Below, piece after piece: positions 6,993-16,120 of a stretch of 64,000 nt of DNA. The DNA comes from JAWXBR01 sp046595995. GTDB lineage: Bacteria; Bacteroidota; Ignavibacteria; Kapaibacteriales; Kapaibacteriaceae. The notes beneath the pieces were generated by a model. It was not told the origin of the DNA and did no database searches. It was given only the letters and a program-made list of their open reading frames with translations. The DNA lies in the NCBI GenBank assembly GCA_046595995.1, contig JBKJNB010000116.1, positions 57,226 through 121,225 on the forward strand, written 5' to 3'. The stretch's first letter is position 1. Each line of letters opens with the position of its first letter. The position numbers were made by a program, and so were the translations under genes.

Positions 6993-9464
6993 ATGAGCCG
7001 TTGGAACCAATGTATTCAATCGACGAAGCTGTTCACGGTATTTGCAATCATAATGCTTGTGTTTGCAGTCGTGGATTCAAGCGCACGTGAGTTCGGCATA
7101 ACTGGACTTTCGCAGGGCGGTTGCGGTGGTGGATTCTGCCACGGTGGCCAATCTGGAGCAACGACCGTAGCACTGATCGGCCCTCGAGATGTTGCTCCTG
7201 GCGCTCTGGTCAATTATACCTTTACAGTCGCGCACGCGGCGAACAACTTCTCTGGATTTAATGTTTCGTTGGTCAATGGTGCCGGCGGCGCAGCCGGTAC
7301 GCTCGCTGCTGGAGCGAACTCGCACGTCGAGAATAATCAGCTGACGCACAATGCACCCACGGCAGATGGTGCCGGTGGGGCGGCCGAATTTCCCTTTACG
7401 TGGATGGCTCCGGTAGACCATGGTGTTTACACGTTTTATGGCGCAGGTAACGCAGTAAATAATAATGGCAATGCCGATGGTGGCGATGTGCACAACCTTA
7501 CCGGTGGTATTGCAATCACCGTGAAAGGCGCGACAATCACGGCCCCTGGTGGAGGAACGTTTTGTCGAGGCACGAACCTGACCATCAACTGGACGCAAAC
7601 AGGTTTTCAGAACTTTAGAATTGAATTGTCAAACAACAACTTTACCACAAGTCAAGTTCTAACAAACTCGGTTGCAGCCACTGCAAACACGTTCATCTGG
7701 GCAATTCCGACAACGCAGGACGTGAGCACATCGTACGCGATACGACTCGTAAATACTGCGGACGGACAGGAAGTAAAGCGGTCGAACACGTTTACGATCA
7801 AGGGCCCGCCGACCATCACTACACAACCACAAAGTCAGCTTGTGTGCGAAGGCCGAACGCTGCAGTTGACGGTATCCTCTGACTTTGGCGCTGCCACCTT
7901 TCAGTGGCGAAAGGACGGTGCCCTAATTCCTGGCGCAACGGCTTCCGCGTACCAAGTAGGCGTTGCGAAGGCTGCAGATGCTGGCTCCTATGATGTTCAG
8001 GTCTTCGGTTGCAACGGCACCTCAACCTCTAACGCTGCTGAAGTAACCATTGGATTGCGACCGAAAATCACGCTTCAGCCAACAGGCAAAAACGTTTGTG
8101 AAAACGACTCAGTCTCACTCTTTGCCGATGGAGATGGTGCGGGTGCCACCTATCAGTGGTATCGCAACGGTTCAATCATGCCAGGTAAGAACACCAAGAC
8201 TCTGCGATTCGCTTTAATTCTACTTGCTGACGAAGCGTCGTACTCGCTGCATGTATCCGGCACCTGTTTGCCCGACGCAGTTTCTAACGAAGCCATTGTC
8301 AACGTAATTGAGCGTCCCGCTGTGACTGTTCAGCCCACAGACAAAAACCTAAAAGTGGGCGATACGCTCACGTTGAATGTAGACGGATACGGCGAAGGAA
8401 TTACGTACCAGTGGAAGAAGAACGGTGCCGTCATTCCTGGCGCAACCCAAAAGATATACCGTAAGACAGGTATCGTGCGTGCTGATTCTGGACAATACGA
8501 GGCTGTAATCACAAATCAGTGCGGCACCGTAACATCACGTAAGGCAGTTGTTCGCATCGTACCAGCAGATGGTCCAGGGCTGCCAGAACTGGCTTCAGCG
8601 ACACTCGAACTGGGTACAATTCCAATGTGCGCACGCATCGATACAACGCTTGCAGGCTTGCTGAAGAATGCTGGCGGAAGTGCGCTTACGGTTACGTCCA
8701 TCTCGGCCGATCCACCGTCATTGCTCATGGCACAAGGGTCTGCTACGCCGTATGTCCTCGCACCTGGTGCCGGTTCAGATCTACAACTGATTGTAACGCC
8801 AACTGCAATGGGTACAATTACAGGTACAGTAACCTTCTTTACTTCAAACGGCAGCGCTGTCTTCCAGGTAAATGGCATTGCAGAGGCAGGTGTCTCCGTC
8901 AACCAGGACACCCTGATGTTCCTAGAAGGCGCGGCAGACTTCAGTCGCTGCGTGTCTCTATCGCTCGACGCTCGTTGTAGCACTGCAACGGTAACGCAGG
9001 CACGGCTTGAAGGCGTTGGTGCTGGCAGCTATCGTGTTTTAAATACATTGCCAGGCATGGTTGTCGCGGGTACACCTCTTGAAATTTGTGTACAAACAAC
9101 CTCTGGTTCGGGCGGCGATGCCTCGGTAGTTATCGAGACATCTGCGGGCCCACGTACAGTGCAGCTTCGTCGCGGAGTCTTCTCGTCGGTCGAGAATGCG
9201 GACGTGGCAGTAATTAGTATCCACCCTAACCCAGCGAATGAAGGTGTATCGATAAGGGGGCTTCCACAAGGGGCTTCAATACGCATCTTATCGCTTCAGG
9301 GTGCTGAGGTAACCAACCTTACACTTACAGGGAGCACGGTTGCAACGGAGCTCATGTGGGACGGCCGTGACGCAAGTGGTGTACCTGTCTCATCCGGCAG
9401 GTATGTCATTGCAGTTAGCGCTAACCACACTGTGTCAGTATATACGCTAATCATTGCTCGGTAA
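6993..9464 (+). CDS. T9SS-exported Ig-repeat protein with a CX4CH motif
   Basis: This is an 823-residue secreted protein. A signal peptide (to about SSA) is followed by GGCGGGFCHGG, a C-x4-C-H motif in the place where related 'choice-of-anchor'/Reeler-like proteins carry C-x-x-C-H. It continues with a Reeler-like beta domain (about residues 40-175), three Ig-like domains of about 85-90 residues each with the W...D(A/S)G.Y pattern, an ASH/DUF1573-like domain and a C-terminal T9SS type A sorting domain beginning HPNPANEG. The ATG at 6993 is chosen because GAGG at 6980-6983 is well spaced. TTG 6978 and ATG 6984 are in frame but sit on the terminator tail. It is probably surface attached. The substrate or partner is unknown, and heme attachment is possible but unproven. 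Confidence 0.85.
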   Translation: MSRWNQCIQSTKLFTVFAIIMLVFAVVDSSAREFGITGLSQGGCGGGFCHGGQSGATTVALIGPRDVAPGALVNYTFTVAHAANNFSGFNVSLVNGAGGAAGTLAAGANSHVENNQLTHNAPTADGAGGAAEFPFTWMAPVDHGVYTFYGAGNAVNNNGNADGGDVHNLTGGIAITVKGATITAPGGGTFCRGTNLTINWTQTGFQNFRIELSNNNFTTSQVLTNSVAATANTFIWAIPTTQDVSTSYAIRLVNTADGQEVKRSNTFTIKGPPTITTQPQSQLVCEGRTLQLTVSSDFGAATFQWRKDGALIPGATASAYQVGVAKAADAGSYDVQVFGCNGTSTSNAAEVTIGLRPKITLQPTGKNVCENDSVSLFADGDGAGATYQWYRNGSIMPGKNTKTLRFALILLADEASYSLHVSGTCLPDAVSNEAIVNVIERPAVTVQPTDKNLKVGDTLTLNVDGYGEGITYQWKKNGAVIPGATQKIYRKTGIVRADSGQYEAVITNQCGTVTSRKAVVRIVPADGPGLPELASATLELGTIPMCARIDTTLAGLLKNAGGSALTVTSISADPPSLLMAQGSATPYVLAPGAGSDLQLIVTPTAMGTITGTVTFFTSNGSAVFQVNGIAEAGVSVNQDTLMFLEGAADFSRCVSLSLDARCSTATVTQARLEGVGAGSYRVLNTLPGMVVAGTPLEICVQTTSGSGGDASVVIETSAGPRTVQLRRGVFSSVENADVAVISIHPNPANEGVSIRGLPQGASIRILSLQGAEVTNLTLTGSTVATELMWDGRDASGVPVSSGRYVIAVSANHTVSVYTLIIAR

Positions 9465-9484
9465 GTCACACTCGTAAATAACAA

Positions 9485-9518
9485 TGGGGCAACGCTGTTC
9501 GCGTTGCCCCATTTTTTT
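9485..9518 (+). terminator. Rho-independent terminator
   Basis: ATGGGGCAACGC-TGTTC-GCGTTGCCCCAT is followed by TTTTTTT. It is a strong stem with a clear T-run on the plus strand, ending the Ig-repeat gene. The gene on the other side is convergent. The minus strand has only a short T-rich tail, so bidirectional use is possible but weaker. Confidence 0.92.
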
Positions 9519-9558
9519 GTTGTGAAGCGTGATCTTCGAGAAGAGGTTGTAGTTCGTA

Positions 9559-11034
9559 CTATGGGAAGATGCCCAAAGACAGATATGACTGTGCGATCTT
9601 ATCGATGGAGTTTACAAAGGCAGCTACTCGCATGTCCTTAACCTTCGGATTGCCGTAGTAGATCTCCATGATCGATTGGTATGAAGAAATCATGGTGTCC
9701 TCAAGTCCCGAGTTCACAATGTCTTCTTCGTCTGCTCCACGTGCAATCATCTGACGTTCAGTAACGCTTAACGACTTGCCAGTGAGTTTTTCGACGGTGT
9801 TGACGAGCCGTGTGTTAGAACCTTCTTCAAAGCGCTTGTCCATGCGTCCGAATCGCACGTGGGAGATGTTCTTAAGCCACTCGAAATACGAAACCACAAC
9901 ACCGCCTGCATTCACATACATATCAGGCATCACGAAGACGCCCTTCTTCAACAGAATTTCTTCAGCGTCAGCAGTGATTGGTCCGTTCGCGCCCTCAGCA
10001 ATAATCCTAGCCTTGATGTTCTTGGCATTTCCAATGTGAATCTGCGATTCTAATGCAGCAGGCACCAGAATATCACAATCGTGCTCGAGAACTGTACTGC
10101 CATGCTTTATGGTCTTTGCGTCTGGGTAGTTAGTAATCGAGCCCGTTTTTATGCGGTGCTCGTTTAACGTGTCGATGTTGATGCCCTTGTTGTTTACAAC
10201 TGCGCCATCCCACTCGATTACGCCAATGATAACTGCGCCACCTTCGCGCAGGAACTTCGCAGCATGATAACCAACGTTACCAAAGCCTTGCACGATAACC
10301 CGCTTGCCCGAAAGTCCAATATCCATCTTCAATTTTTTCATCAGCACGGGGTCATTTACAGCCTCATGAACAGCGAAGCATAGACCGCGCCCTGTGGCCG
10401 CAGTTCGGCCTCGCACACCACCCTGGCCAACGGGTTTTCCTGTGACGCACGCTAGCGCGTTGATCTCATCCTTCGCGAACGCTTGGTACGTGTCGGCAAT
10501 CCACGCCATTTCGCGTGGGCCTGTGCCGTAATCGGGGGCAGGGACGTCGACCGATGGGCCAATGAAATTTTTCTTGATGAGCTCGACCGTATAACGACGT
10601 GTCACGCGCTCGAGTTCTTCCGCTGTGTAGTTCTTCGGATTGATGCGAATGCCCCCCTTGCCACCACCAAATGGCACGTCAACAACGGCGCACTTGTACG
10701 TCATTAGCGCAGCAAGTGCCTGCACCTCTTCTTGATCGACAGAGTCTGCGTAACGGATGCCCCCTTTGCAGGGCATCTTATGGTGACTATGCTCGGCACG
10801 CCACGCTTGCACGACATGGATATCGCCCTTGATGCGCACTGGGAACTGCATGTAGTACACGGAATTGCAAACCCGAATCTGATCGAGCAATCCCGTGGGA
10901 TGGTCGAGCACCGCCACAGCCTTATCGAAGTACCGATTTACCGAATCGAGGAACGGATTGTGCGCCGTGGGCAGCGCAAGTTCGGCAGCAGACTTCTTGA
11001 CTTTGGTTTTCTTCTTCGAGGGCGAAGACTTCAT
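9559..11034 (-). CDS. gdhA: Glutamate dehydrogenase (Glu/Leu/Phe/Val family)
   Basis: This enzyme interconverts glutamate and 2-oxoglutarate plus ammonia with NAD(P). It has 491 residues. The substrate-binding motif HKMPCKGGIRY is at about residues 85-94, the catalytic lysine K126 is in PFGGGKGGI, and the Rossmann glycine motif GFGNVGYHAAKFL is present. The first 20 residues are Lys/Ser-rich (MKSSPSKKKTKVKKSAA), an extension not needed for the fold. It makes the protein 50-70 residues longer than typical 420-residue GDHs. Upstream on the same strand lies HPPD, 40 bases away, so the two amino-acid catabolic genes may be cotranscribed. Cofactor preference was not determined. Confidence 0.95.
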   Translation of the reverse strand: MKSSPSKKKTKVKKSAAELALPTAHNPFLDSVNRYFDKAVAVLDHPTGLLDQIRVCNSVYYMQFPVRIKGDIHVVQAWRAEHSHHKMPCKGGIRYADSVDQEEVQALAALMTYKCAVVDVPFGGGKGGIRINPKNYTAEELERVTRRYTVELIKKNFIGPSVDVPAPDYGTGPREMAWIADTYQAFAKDEINALACVTGKPVGQGGVRGRTAATGRGLCFAVHEAVNDPVLMKKLKMDIGLSGKRVIVQGFGNVGYHAAKFLREGGAVIIGVIEWDGAVVNNKGINIDTLNEHRIKTGSITNYPDAKTIKHGSTVLEHDCDILVPAALESQIHIGNAKNIKARIIAEGANGPITADAEEILLKKGVFVMPDMYVNAGGVVVSYFEWLKNISHVRFGRMDKRFEEGSNTRLVNTVEKLTGKSLSVTERQMIARGADEEDIVNSGLEDTMISSYQSIMEIYYGNPKVKDMRVAAFVNSIDKIAQSYLSLGIFP

Positions 11035-11074
11035 AACATCTGCACGTTACTGAGAAAAACGTTTGTAAACATGA

Positions 11075-12208
11075 TTATAGATTGCCCCGACGATCCTGCT
11101 CGCGCTCTATCGCTTCGAACAGTGCCTTGAAATTACCCTTGCCAAAACTCTTTGCGCCTTTGCGCTGAATGATTTCGAAGAAGAGCGTTGGTCGGTCTTC
11201 AACAGGCTTTGTGAAAATCTGGAGTAAATACCCTTCATCGTCACGATCAACAAGTATGTTCAGCTTTCGAAGGGGATCGAGGTTCTCGTCTATCGGACCT
11301 ACCCTGTCTAGTAGGTCATCATAATACGCATCCGGTACTTGAAGGAATGCAACACCTCGTTTGCGTAGTTCGGAGACGGTGTGCATGATGTCGTGCGTTG
11401 CGATTGCAATATGCTGTACACCAGCTCCGCGATAGAATTCGAGGTATTCGTCAATCTGGCTCTTCCTCTTACCGGCAGCAGGCTCATTGATTGGAAACTT
11501 GATGAAACCCGTCCCATTAGACACAACCTTCGACATCAAGGCCGTGTACTCTGTCGAGATATCCTTGTCGTCAAAAGTAACGAGGAGCTTAAAGCCCATC
11601 GCGTCCTCGTAGAATTTTACCCACTCGTTCATGCGTCCGAGCTCGACATTCCCGACACAATGGTCAACATACAGCAGTCCGACGTCCTCCGTCACGTACC
11701 CATCATCCAGTCCGACATAGCCGGGCATAAACGGACCGTTATAGTTTTTGCGTTCAACAAATGTGTGAATTGTGTCGCCGTATGTGCGAATAGACGCCGT
11801 GCGGACCTCGCCGTGCTCATCCGTCAACGTTTGCGGTACAGCGTACGAGGTTGCTCCACGCTGAACTGTACGCTCGTACGATAGATATGCATCGTCGACC
11901 CACAGCGCCAGAACTTTAACGCCGTCGCCGTGGAGATGAACATGCTCATTTATGGGTGATTCGGGCCGAAGTGGTGTTGTGAGAACAAATCGGACCTTGT
12001 TCTGCTCTAGCACATACGATGCGCGATCGCGAACGCCAGTCTCTGGCCCACAGTACGCAAGGAGTTTAAAGCCGAATGCGGTTCTATAGAAAAAGGCAGC
12101 CTGCTTCGCATTACCAACGTAGAACTCAATGTGGTCGGTCCCATGGATTGGCAAGAAGTCATCGGCAGCTACGGCAGTCTGGATGCCGTTTTGGGTTTCA
12201 GTATTCAT
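11075..12208 (-). CDS. hpd: 4-hydroxyphenylpyruvate dioxygenase
   Basis: This Fe(II) enzyme of tyrosine breakdown makes homogentisate from 4-hydroxyphenylpyruvate. It has 377 residues and two vicinal-oxygen-chelate halves. The first half begins around GTDHIEFYVGNAKQAAFFY. The C-terminal catalytic half carries YVDHCVGNVE (iron His), GVQHIAIATHDI (second His) and FFEIIQRKG (the Glu ligand). No homogentisate dioxygenase is in the window. In some lineages HPPD feeds quinone or pigment synthesis instead, so the pathway is open. It is divergent from the asparaginase gene. Confidence 0.95.
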   Translation of the reverse strand: MNTETQNGIQTAVAADDFLPIHGTDHIEFYVGNAKQAAFFYRTAFGFKLLAYCGPETGVRDRASYVLEQNKVRFVLTTPLRPESPINEHVHLHGDGVKVLALWVDDAYLSYERTVQRGATSYAVPQTLTDEHGEVRTASIRTYGDTIHTFVERKNYNGPFMPGYVGLDDGYVTEDVGLLYVDHCVGNVELGRMNEWVKFYEDAMGFKLLVTFDDKDISTEYTALMSKVVSNGTGFIKFPINEPAAGKRKSQIDEYLEFYRGAGVQHIAIATHDIMHTVSELRKRGVAFLQVPDAYYDDLLDRVGPIDENLDPLRKLNILVDRDDEGYLLQIFTKPVEDRPTLFFEIIQRKGAKSFGKGNFKALFEAIEREQDRRGNL

Positions 12209-12275
12209 GATGAAGCAAAACTACGAAGCGCACACGGTATCTTCGCGGCTTCCGTAGCCCCTTACCAAGTACATT

Positions 12276-13283
12276 ATGAACCGCCGGCCACACGTAGTAA
12301 TCGTCTTCACGGGCGGCACAATTGCATCCACCCTCGATAAGGAGTGGGGGGGCGTCGTGCCAAGCATGTCCGGCGGTGAAATACTCGAGCGCATACCTGG
12401 AATCCGCGACGAGGTGGACATTGCCGTACATGAATACGGAACGTTCCCCGGACCGCACGTTACGCCAGACCGCATGCTCGAATTGTCTCGTATAGTTCAG
12501 GCATATGCCGATCTCGACGACATCGATGGTATTGTGGTAACACACGGCACAGACACGCTAGAAGAGACAGCGTACTTTCTGGACTGTACCGTGCGCACCA
12601 CGAAGCCAGTCGTAGTAATCGGGGCCATGCGCAATTCGAGCGAGCCGGATTGGGACGGACCGCGCAATGTTCGTGACGCTCTTAAGGTGGCTGCACACGA
12701 TGATGTTGGTGATCGCGGTGTGATTGTGTGTCTGGGTGGCAGCTTAACAGCCGCGTCAGAAGCCTCAAAAACCGATACTCAAGAACTAACAACATTTACT
12801 AGTTTCGATTTTGGTCCGTTAGGACACATCTCGAATGGGCACGTTATGCTGTATCGCAGCCCAGTACACCGGCAGGTGATGAAGGTAGTGACACTTCCAC
12901 GATTTGTACCTCTGCTGAAGTGTTATGCTGGTATGGACCACACGCTGGTGCGCGCATGTCTCGAAGCGAGGTGCGACGGACTTGTGATTGAAGCGTTTGG
13001 TGTGGGCAACGTTACGCCGTTAGTGTACACCGAGCTCTTACGTGCACTTGAGACGGGGATACCGGTCGTACTTACGTCACGATGTCCTGTCGGACGCATA
13101 GAGCACACGTATGCGTACGAAGGCGCTGGGAAGCATTTGCATGCGGCGGGAGTAATCTTCGCAGATTACCTCAACGGACAGAAGGCGCGAATCAAGCTGC
13201 TGTGTGCCTTAGGTGCAGGAATGTCAATCTCTGAAATACGTGACGCGTTCGAATGGGTAGATGCAGCGAGGGAATTGCAATGA
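12276..13283 (+). CDS. ansA: L-asparaginase
   Basis: This enzyme hydrolyses L-asparagine to aspartate and ammonia. It has 335 residues. The first catalytic threonine is T12 in FTGGTIAS, and the second catalytic signature VTHGTDTLEETAYFLD carries T92-D93. The serine/aspartate-binding loop and the lysine region (GAMRNSSEPDWDGPRN) are also present. There is no signal peptide, so it is cytoplasmic (type I-like). Its last codons overlap the alr start by four bases (ATGA at 13280), and it heads an asparaginase-alr-scpA-scpB transcription unit. Confidence 0.93.
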   Translation: MNRRPHVVIVFTGGTIASTLDKEWGGVVPSMSGGEILERIPGIRDEVDIAVHEYGTFPGPHVTPDRMLELSRIVQAYADLDDIDGIVVTHGTDTLEETAYFLDCTVRTTKPVVVIGAMRNSSEPDWDGPRNVRDALKVAAHDDVGDRGVIVCLGGSLTAASEASKTDTQELTTFTSFDFGPLGHISNGHVMLYRSPVHRQVMKVVTLPRFVPLLKCYAGMDHTLVRACLEARCDGLVIEAFGVGNVTPLVYTELLRALETGIPVVLTSRCPVGRIEHTYAYEGAGKHLHAAGVIFADYLNGQKARIKLLCALGAGMSISEIRDAFEWVDAARELQ

Positions 13284-14395
13284 GAAGTACCAACGCAATC
13301 ATCGATTTATCTGCACTTGAATGGAACCTCGGTGTTGTACGGCGGCGTGCACAAGGCCGCAAAGTTCTCGGAATGGTAAAAGCGAACGCGTATGGTCACG
13401 GCATTATTCAGGTTAGCAAAACCTTGGCCGCCCAGAATATCGATATGCTCGGCGTTGCATTCGTCGATGAGGGTATACAGCTCCGCGAAGCGGGAGTCGA
13501 GATTCCCATTATGGTTCTTACGCCTCCCGAATCATCAGATATGCCCGACATTCTTCGCTACGATCTAACGACTGTCGTGTGCGAGATAGGTGGAGCACAA
13601 GCGTTGAATGCAGCTGCGGTTGGCACTCGACCGCGGGTGCACGTGTATGTGGACACCGGCATGCGGCGAGATGGTGTGCGGGTCGAGCATGCACCTGACT
13701 TCTGCGACGCTTTGCGTGAGTGCAAAAACCTTGATATCGAGGGCATCTGCACTCACCTCGCAACATCGGACGAGCAGGATAGTTCTTACGTACGTGAACA
13801 ATTGTTAGTCTTCGAAGACGTTCTCGGACAACTCTCGGCCTCAGGTCATACCTTTGCGATAGTACACGCTGCAAATACGGGCGCCGTATGGCAGAACGCG
13901 CAGTCGTTGTTCACGATGGTGCGGCCAGGCCTTTCTCTGTATGGATACGCGTCCCCACACAACGACATGTATACGCTTCGACCTGTTATGTCTATTGTCT
14001 CCAAAGTACTCTCGCTACGCACCGTGCACGCAGGAGAAACTGTCAGCTACGGACGACGCTGGATGGCTTCGCATGACACTACCATTGCGACAGTTCCAAT
14101 TGGCTACGGGGACGGCTATCATCGTGCGTTGACGGGTAAAACTTCATGCCTAATTCGGGGTAACCGATACCCCATTGTCGGCGCGATCTGCATGGATGAG
14201 TGTATGGTAGATGTTGGCAACCACGACGTCGCAATTGGCGATGACGTTGCGCTCCTCGGACGTCAGCAAAATGCCGATGGCCACATGCAGTCGATCGATG
14301 CGATGGATATTGCGGGTTGGGCAAACACCATACCGTACGATATCACGACATCGGTATCGGCTCGTGTACCTCGCATTTTTAAAGAGGGACGTTAA
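13280..14395 (+). CDS. alr: Alanine racemase
   Basis: This PLP enzyme makes D-alanine for peptidoglycan. The protein has 371 residues. The PLP lysine K34 is in MVKANAYGHG, the catalytic tyrosine Y257 is in ETVSYGRRW, and the C-terminal GAICMDECMVDVG segment is typical. ATG 13280 is chosen over an in-frame ATG at 13253 because it gives the ATGA overlap with the asparaginase stop and a family-typical N-terminus (IIDLSALEWNL). scpA starts three bases after the stop. Confidence 0.95.
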   Translation: MRSTNAIIDLSALEWNLGVVRRRAQGRKVLGMVKANAYGHGIIQVSKTLAAQNIDMLGVAFVDEGIQLREAGVEIPIMVLTPPESSDMPDILRYDLTTVVCEIGGAQALNAAAVGTRPRVHVYVDTGMRRDGVRVEHAPDFCDALRECKNLDIEGICTHLATSDEQDSSYVREQLLVFEDVLGQLSASGHTFAIVHAANTGAVWQNAQSLFTMVRPGLSLYGYASPHNDMYTLRPVMSIVSKVLSLRTVHAGETVSYGRRWMASHDTTIATVPIGYGDGYHRALTGKTSCLIRGNRYPIVGAICMDECMVDVGNHDVAIGDDVALLGRQQNADGHMQSIDAMDIAGWANTIPYDITTSVSARVPRIFKEGR

Positions 14396-14398
14396 CCC

Positions 14399-15184
14399 AT
14401 GTATAGCATAAAACTCGAAAATTTCGAAGGTCCACTCGATCTTCTTCTATTCTTTATTCGACGCGACGAGCTCGATATCTACGACATTCCCATTGCGTCG
14501 ATAACACAAGAGTTCTTCGAGTATGTTAAAGAAATGGAATTGCTCGATCTTGAGCTCGCTGGCGAGTTTGTTGTGCTTGCATCGATGCTCGTACAAATCA
14601 AAGCAGCAATGCTGCTTCCGCGCGAAGAAGGTATTCGACCAGGTGAAGATGGCGTCGACGAGAACGATCCGCGTGCAGAGCTCGTTCGGCGTTTGCTTGA
14701 GTATAAGCGATTCAAGGAGGCCGCAGAATCGTTGAACATCCAGCACGAAGAACAACGCTACGTCATGTATCGTCAGGTGTTTGAAGCCGAAGAGATTCAT
14801 GCCATAGAAAGCGGGAACTATCGCAACGCTACACTATTTGATTTGTTGAAGGCGTTGAAGCGAGCGATTGAGCGGGCACCGGACGAGCCGGAGGCACACG
14901 TCATAACTCGGTACTCAGTAACAGTCGAAGAAAAGGCCGAAGAGATCATGCACACGCTAAGGCTACGTCCCGCTGTGCGATTCTTCGAACTCGTCGGTGG
15001 ACTTTCAAAAATGCATATTGTAGTGACCTTCCTTGCACTACTTGAATTAGTAAAGAATGCAATGATTCGGATTCAACAGGACGAATCGTTCGATGACATC
15101 GTTATTGCCACACGAACTGCAGATGAGCAAGAAGCCGCTGCTGAACCCGAAGCCCCCGTCGAAACGGAACCCGCCCATGACTGA
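14399..15184 (+). CDS. scpA: Segregation and condensation protein A
   Basis: This is the kleisin subunit of the SMC-ScpAB condensin, bridging SMC heads during chromosome segregation. It has 261 residues. The N-terminal SMC-neck-binding helices begin with YSIKLENFEGPLDLLLFFIR, a very conserved start, followed by DIYDIPIASITQEF. The C-terminal winged helix (LRPAVRFFELVGGL...FLALLELVK) binds the SMC cap. Acidic tail residues follow. The end overlaps the scpB start by eight bases. Confidence 0.95.
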   Translation: MYSIKLENFEGPLDLLLFFIRRDELDIYDIPIASITQEFFEYVKEMELLDLELAGEFVVLASMLVQIKAAMLLPREEGIRPGEDGVDENDPRAELVRRLLEYKRFKEAAESLNIQHEEQRYVMYRQVFEAEEIHAIESGNYRNATLFDLLKALKRAIERAPDEPEAHVITRYSVTVEEKAEEIMHTLRLRPAVRFFELVGGLSKMHIVVTFLALLELVKNAMIRIQQDESFDDIVIATRTADEQEAAAEPEAPVETEPAHD

Positions 15185-15986
15185 GATTGAACAAGAGCAG
15201 CCTGTACCACGGCTTAACGTCCCATACTTCTTTACACTCGAGCGCGCAGACCAGCGGCATGCACTCGAGTCGCTGATTTTCGCAAGTGAGGAACCACTCA
15301 CGGTTCGAATGATGCATCGCATTCTTGTGCTCGAAGACCCAACGCAGGAGGTACCTGGCCAGCAGACTTTACCTCTTGAAGGCGAAGTGCCTATTGAAGT
15401 GCCCAAAAAAGTGTTCGACGTCCGACAGGGCTACTTTGATGACCTCGTCGATGAAATCAATTCCGACCTAGAGATAACCGATCGACCGTTTCGCGTCTTA
15501 AAGGTGGCAGGGGGCTATCAGTTTGCAACGACGCCTCAGCACGGCCAACTTGTGCAGCGTCTTCTGAAATCGCGTAGTCGCAAACGTCTCACCCAAGCAG
15601 CACTCGAGACGCTTGCGATCATTGCATACAGACAACCCATCACAAAAGTCGAAGTAGATGCTATCCGCGGTGTCAACGCTGGCGAAGTCGTGAATTCTCT
15701 TGTTGAAAAGGGTCTTGTCGTGATGGTGGGTAGGTCCGAAACCCCTGGAAAGCCGCTTCTCTACGGTACGACTGAGGAGTTTCTGCGAATTTTTGGACTG
15801 AATTCGCTCTCCGATCTGCCAAAACTCCGTGAGATCGACGACTTGCTAAAGACCACAACGACAATCCTTGATATGGACGAAGGTGTCCGCGTAACCACAG
15901 ACCACAAGACACTTAGGCGTCAACTGGCTCTACTGCTTGATGCAGGAGTTGAAGAGGACGAAGAGCCGCTGACGGAAACTGAATAA
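15177..15986 (+). CDS. scpB: Segregation and condensation protein B
   Basis: This dimeric winged-helix partner of ScpA in the SMC complex has 269 residues from ATG 15177. That start overlaps scpA by eight bases; an earlier in-frame ATG at 15093 would extend more than 90 bases into scpA. Core motifs are present: ESLIFASEEPLTV, GYQFATTP, LTQAALETLAIIAYRQPITK, DAIRGVN and KPLLYGTTEEFLRIFGL. An insertion of about 40 residues (EDPTQEVPGQQTLPLEGEV and on) separates the first two helices from the following strand, longer than in typical ScpB. Confidence 0.94.
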   Translation: MTEIEQEQPVPRLNVPYFFTLERADQRHALESLIFASEEPLTVRMMHRILVLEDPTQEVPGQQTLPLEGEVPIEVPKKVFDVRQGYFDDLVDEINSDLEITDRPFRVLKVAGGYQFATTPQHGQLVQRLLKSRSRKRLTQAALETLAIIAYRQPITKVEVDAIRGVNAGEVVNSLVEKGLVVMVGRSETPGKPLLYGTTEEFLRIFGLNSLSDLPKLREIDDLLKTTTTILDMDEGVRVTTDHKTLRRQLALLLDAGVEEDEEPLTETE

Positions 15987-16081
15987 ACTAAAGTAGTTTT
16001 TCGTGCGTCGGTAGGGGAGTTCTGATGGCGCGCGTAATGAACTGCGCATCCCCCTCCTTGGCGTCGTCAGAAACGTGACTT
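15987..16081 (+). ncRNA. Possible structured RNA or long 3' UTR after scpB
   Basis: The 95 bases between the scpB stop and the terminator have no open frame but contain nested complementary stretches. CTGATGGCG can pair with CGTCGTCAG using G-U pairs. GATGGCGC can pair with GCGCATC, and GGGGAGTTC lies opposite GAACT...CCCC. It could be a small RNA sharing the terminator, or just a folded 3' UTR. No known RNA family (SRP, 6S, tmRNA) was recognised. Confidence 0.25.
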
Positions 16082-16111
16082 AGCCCTGCTTCCCCCGGCA
16101 GGGCTTTTTTT
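16082..16111 (+). terminator. Rho-independent terminator of the scpAB operon
   Basis: AGCCCTGC pairs with GCAGGGCT around TTCCCCCG and is followed by seven T. It is a strong stem located between convergent scpB and the MBL hydrolase gene. Confidence 0.93.
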
Positions 16112-16120
16112 ATGCCTCTA

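Noticed and set aside
9241..9280. Two adjacent AAGGGG(G)CTT copies as a local repeat
   Set aside because: One copy has an extra G. They are better treated as part of the window-wide octamer signal than as a separate repeat.
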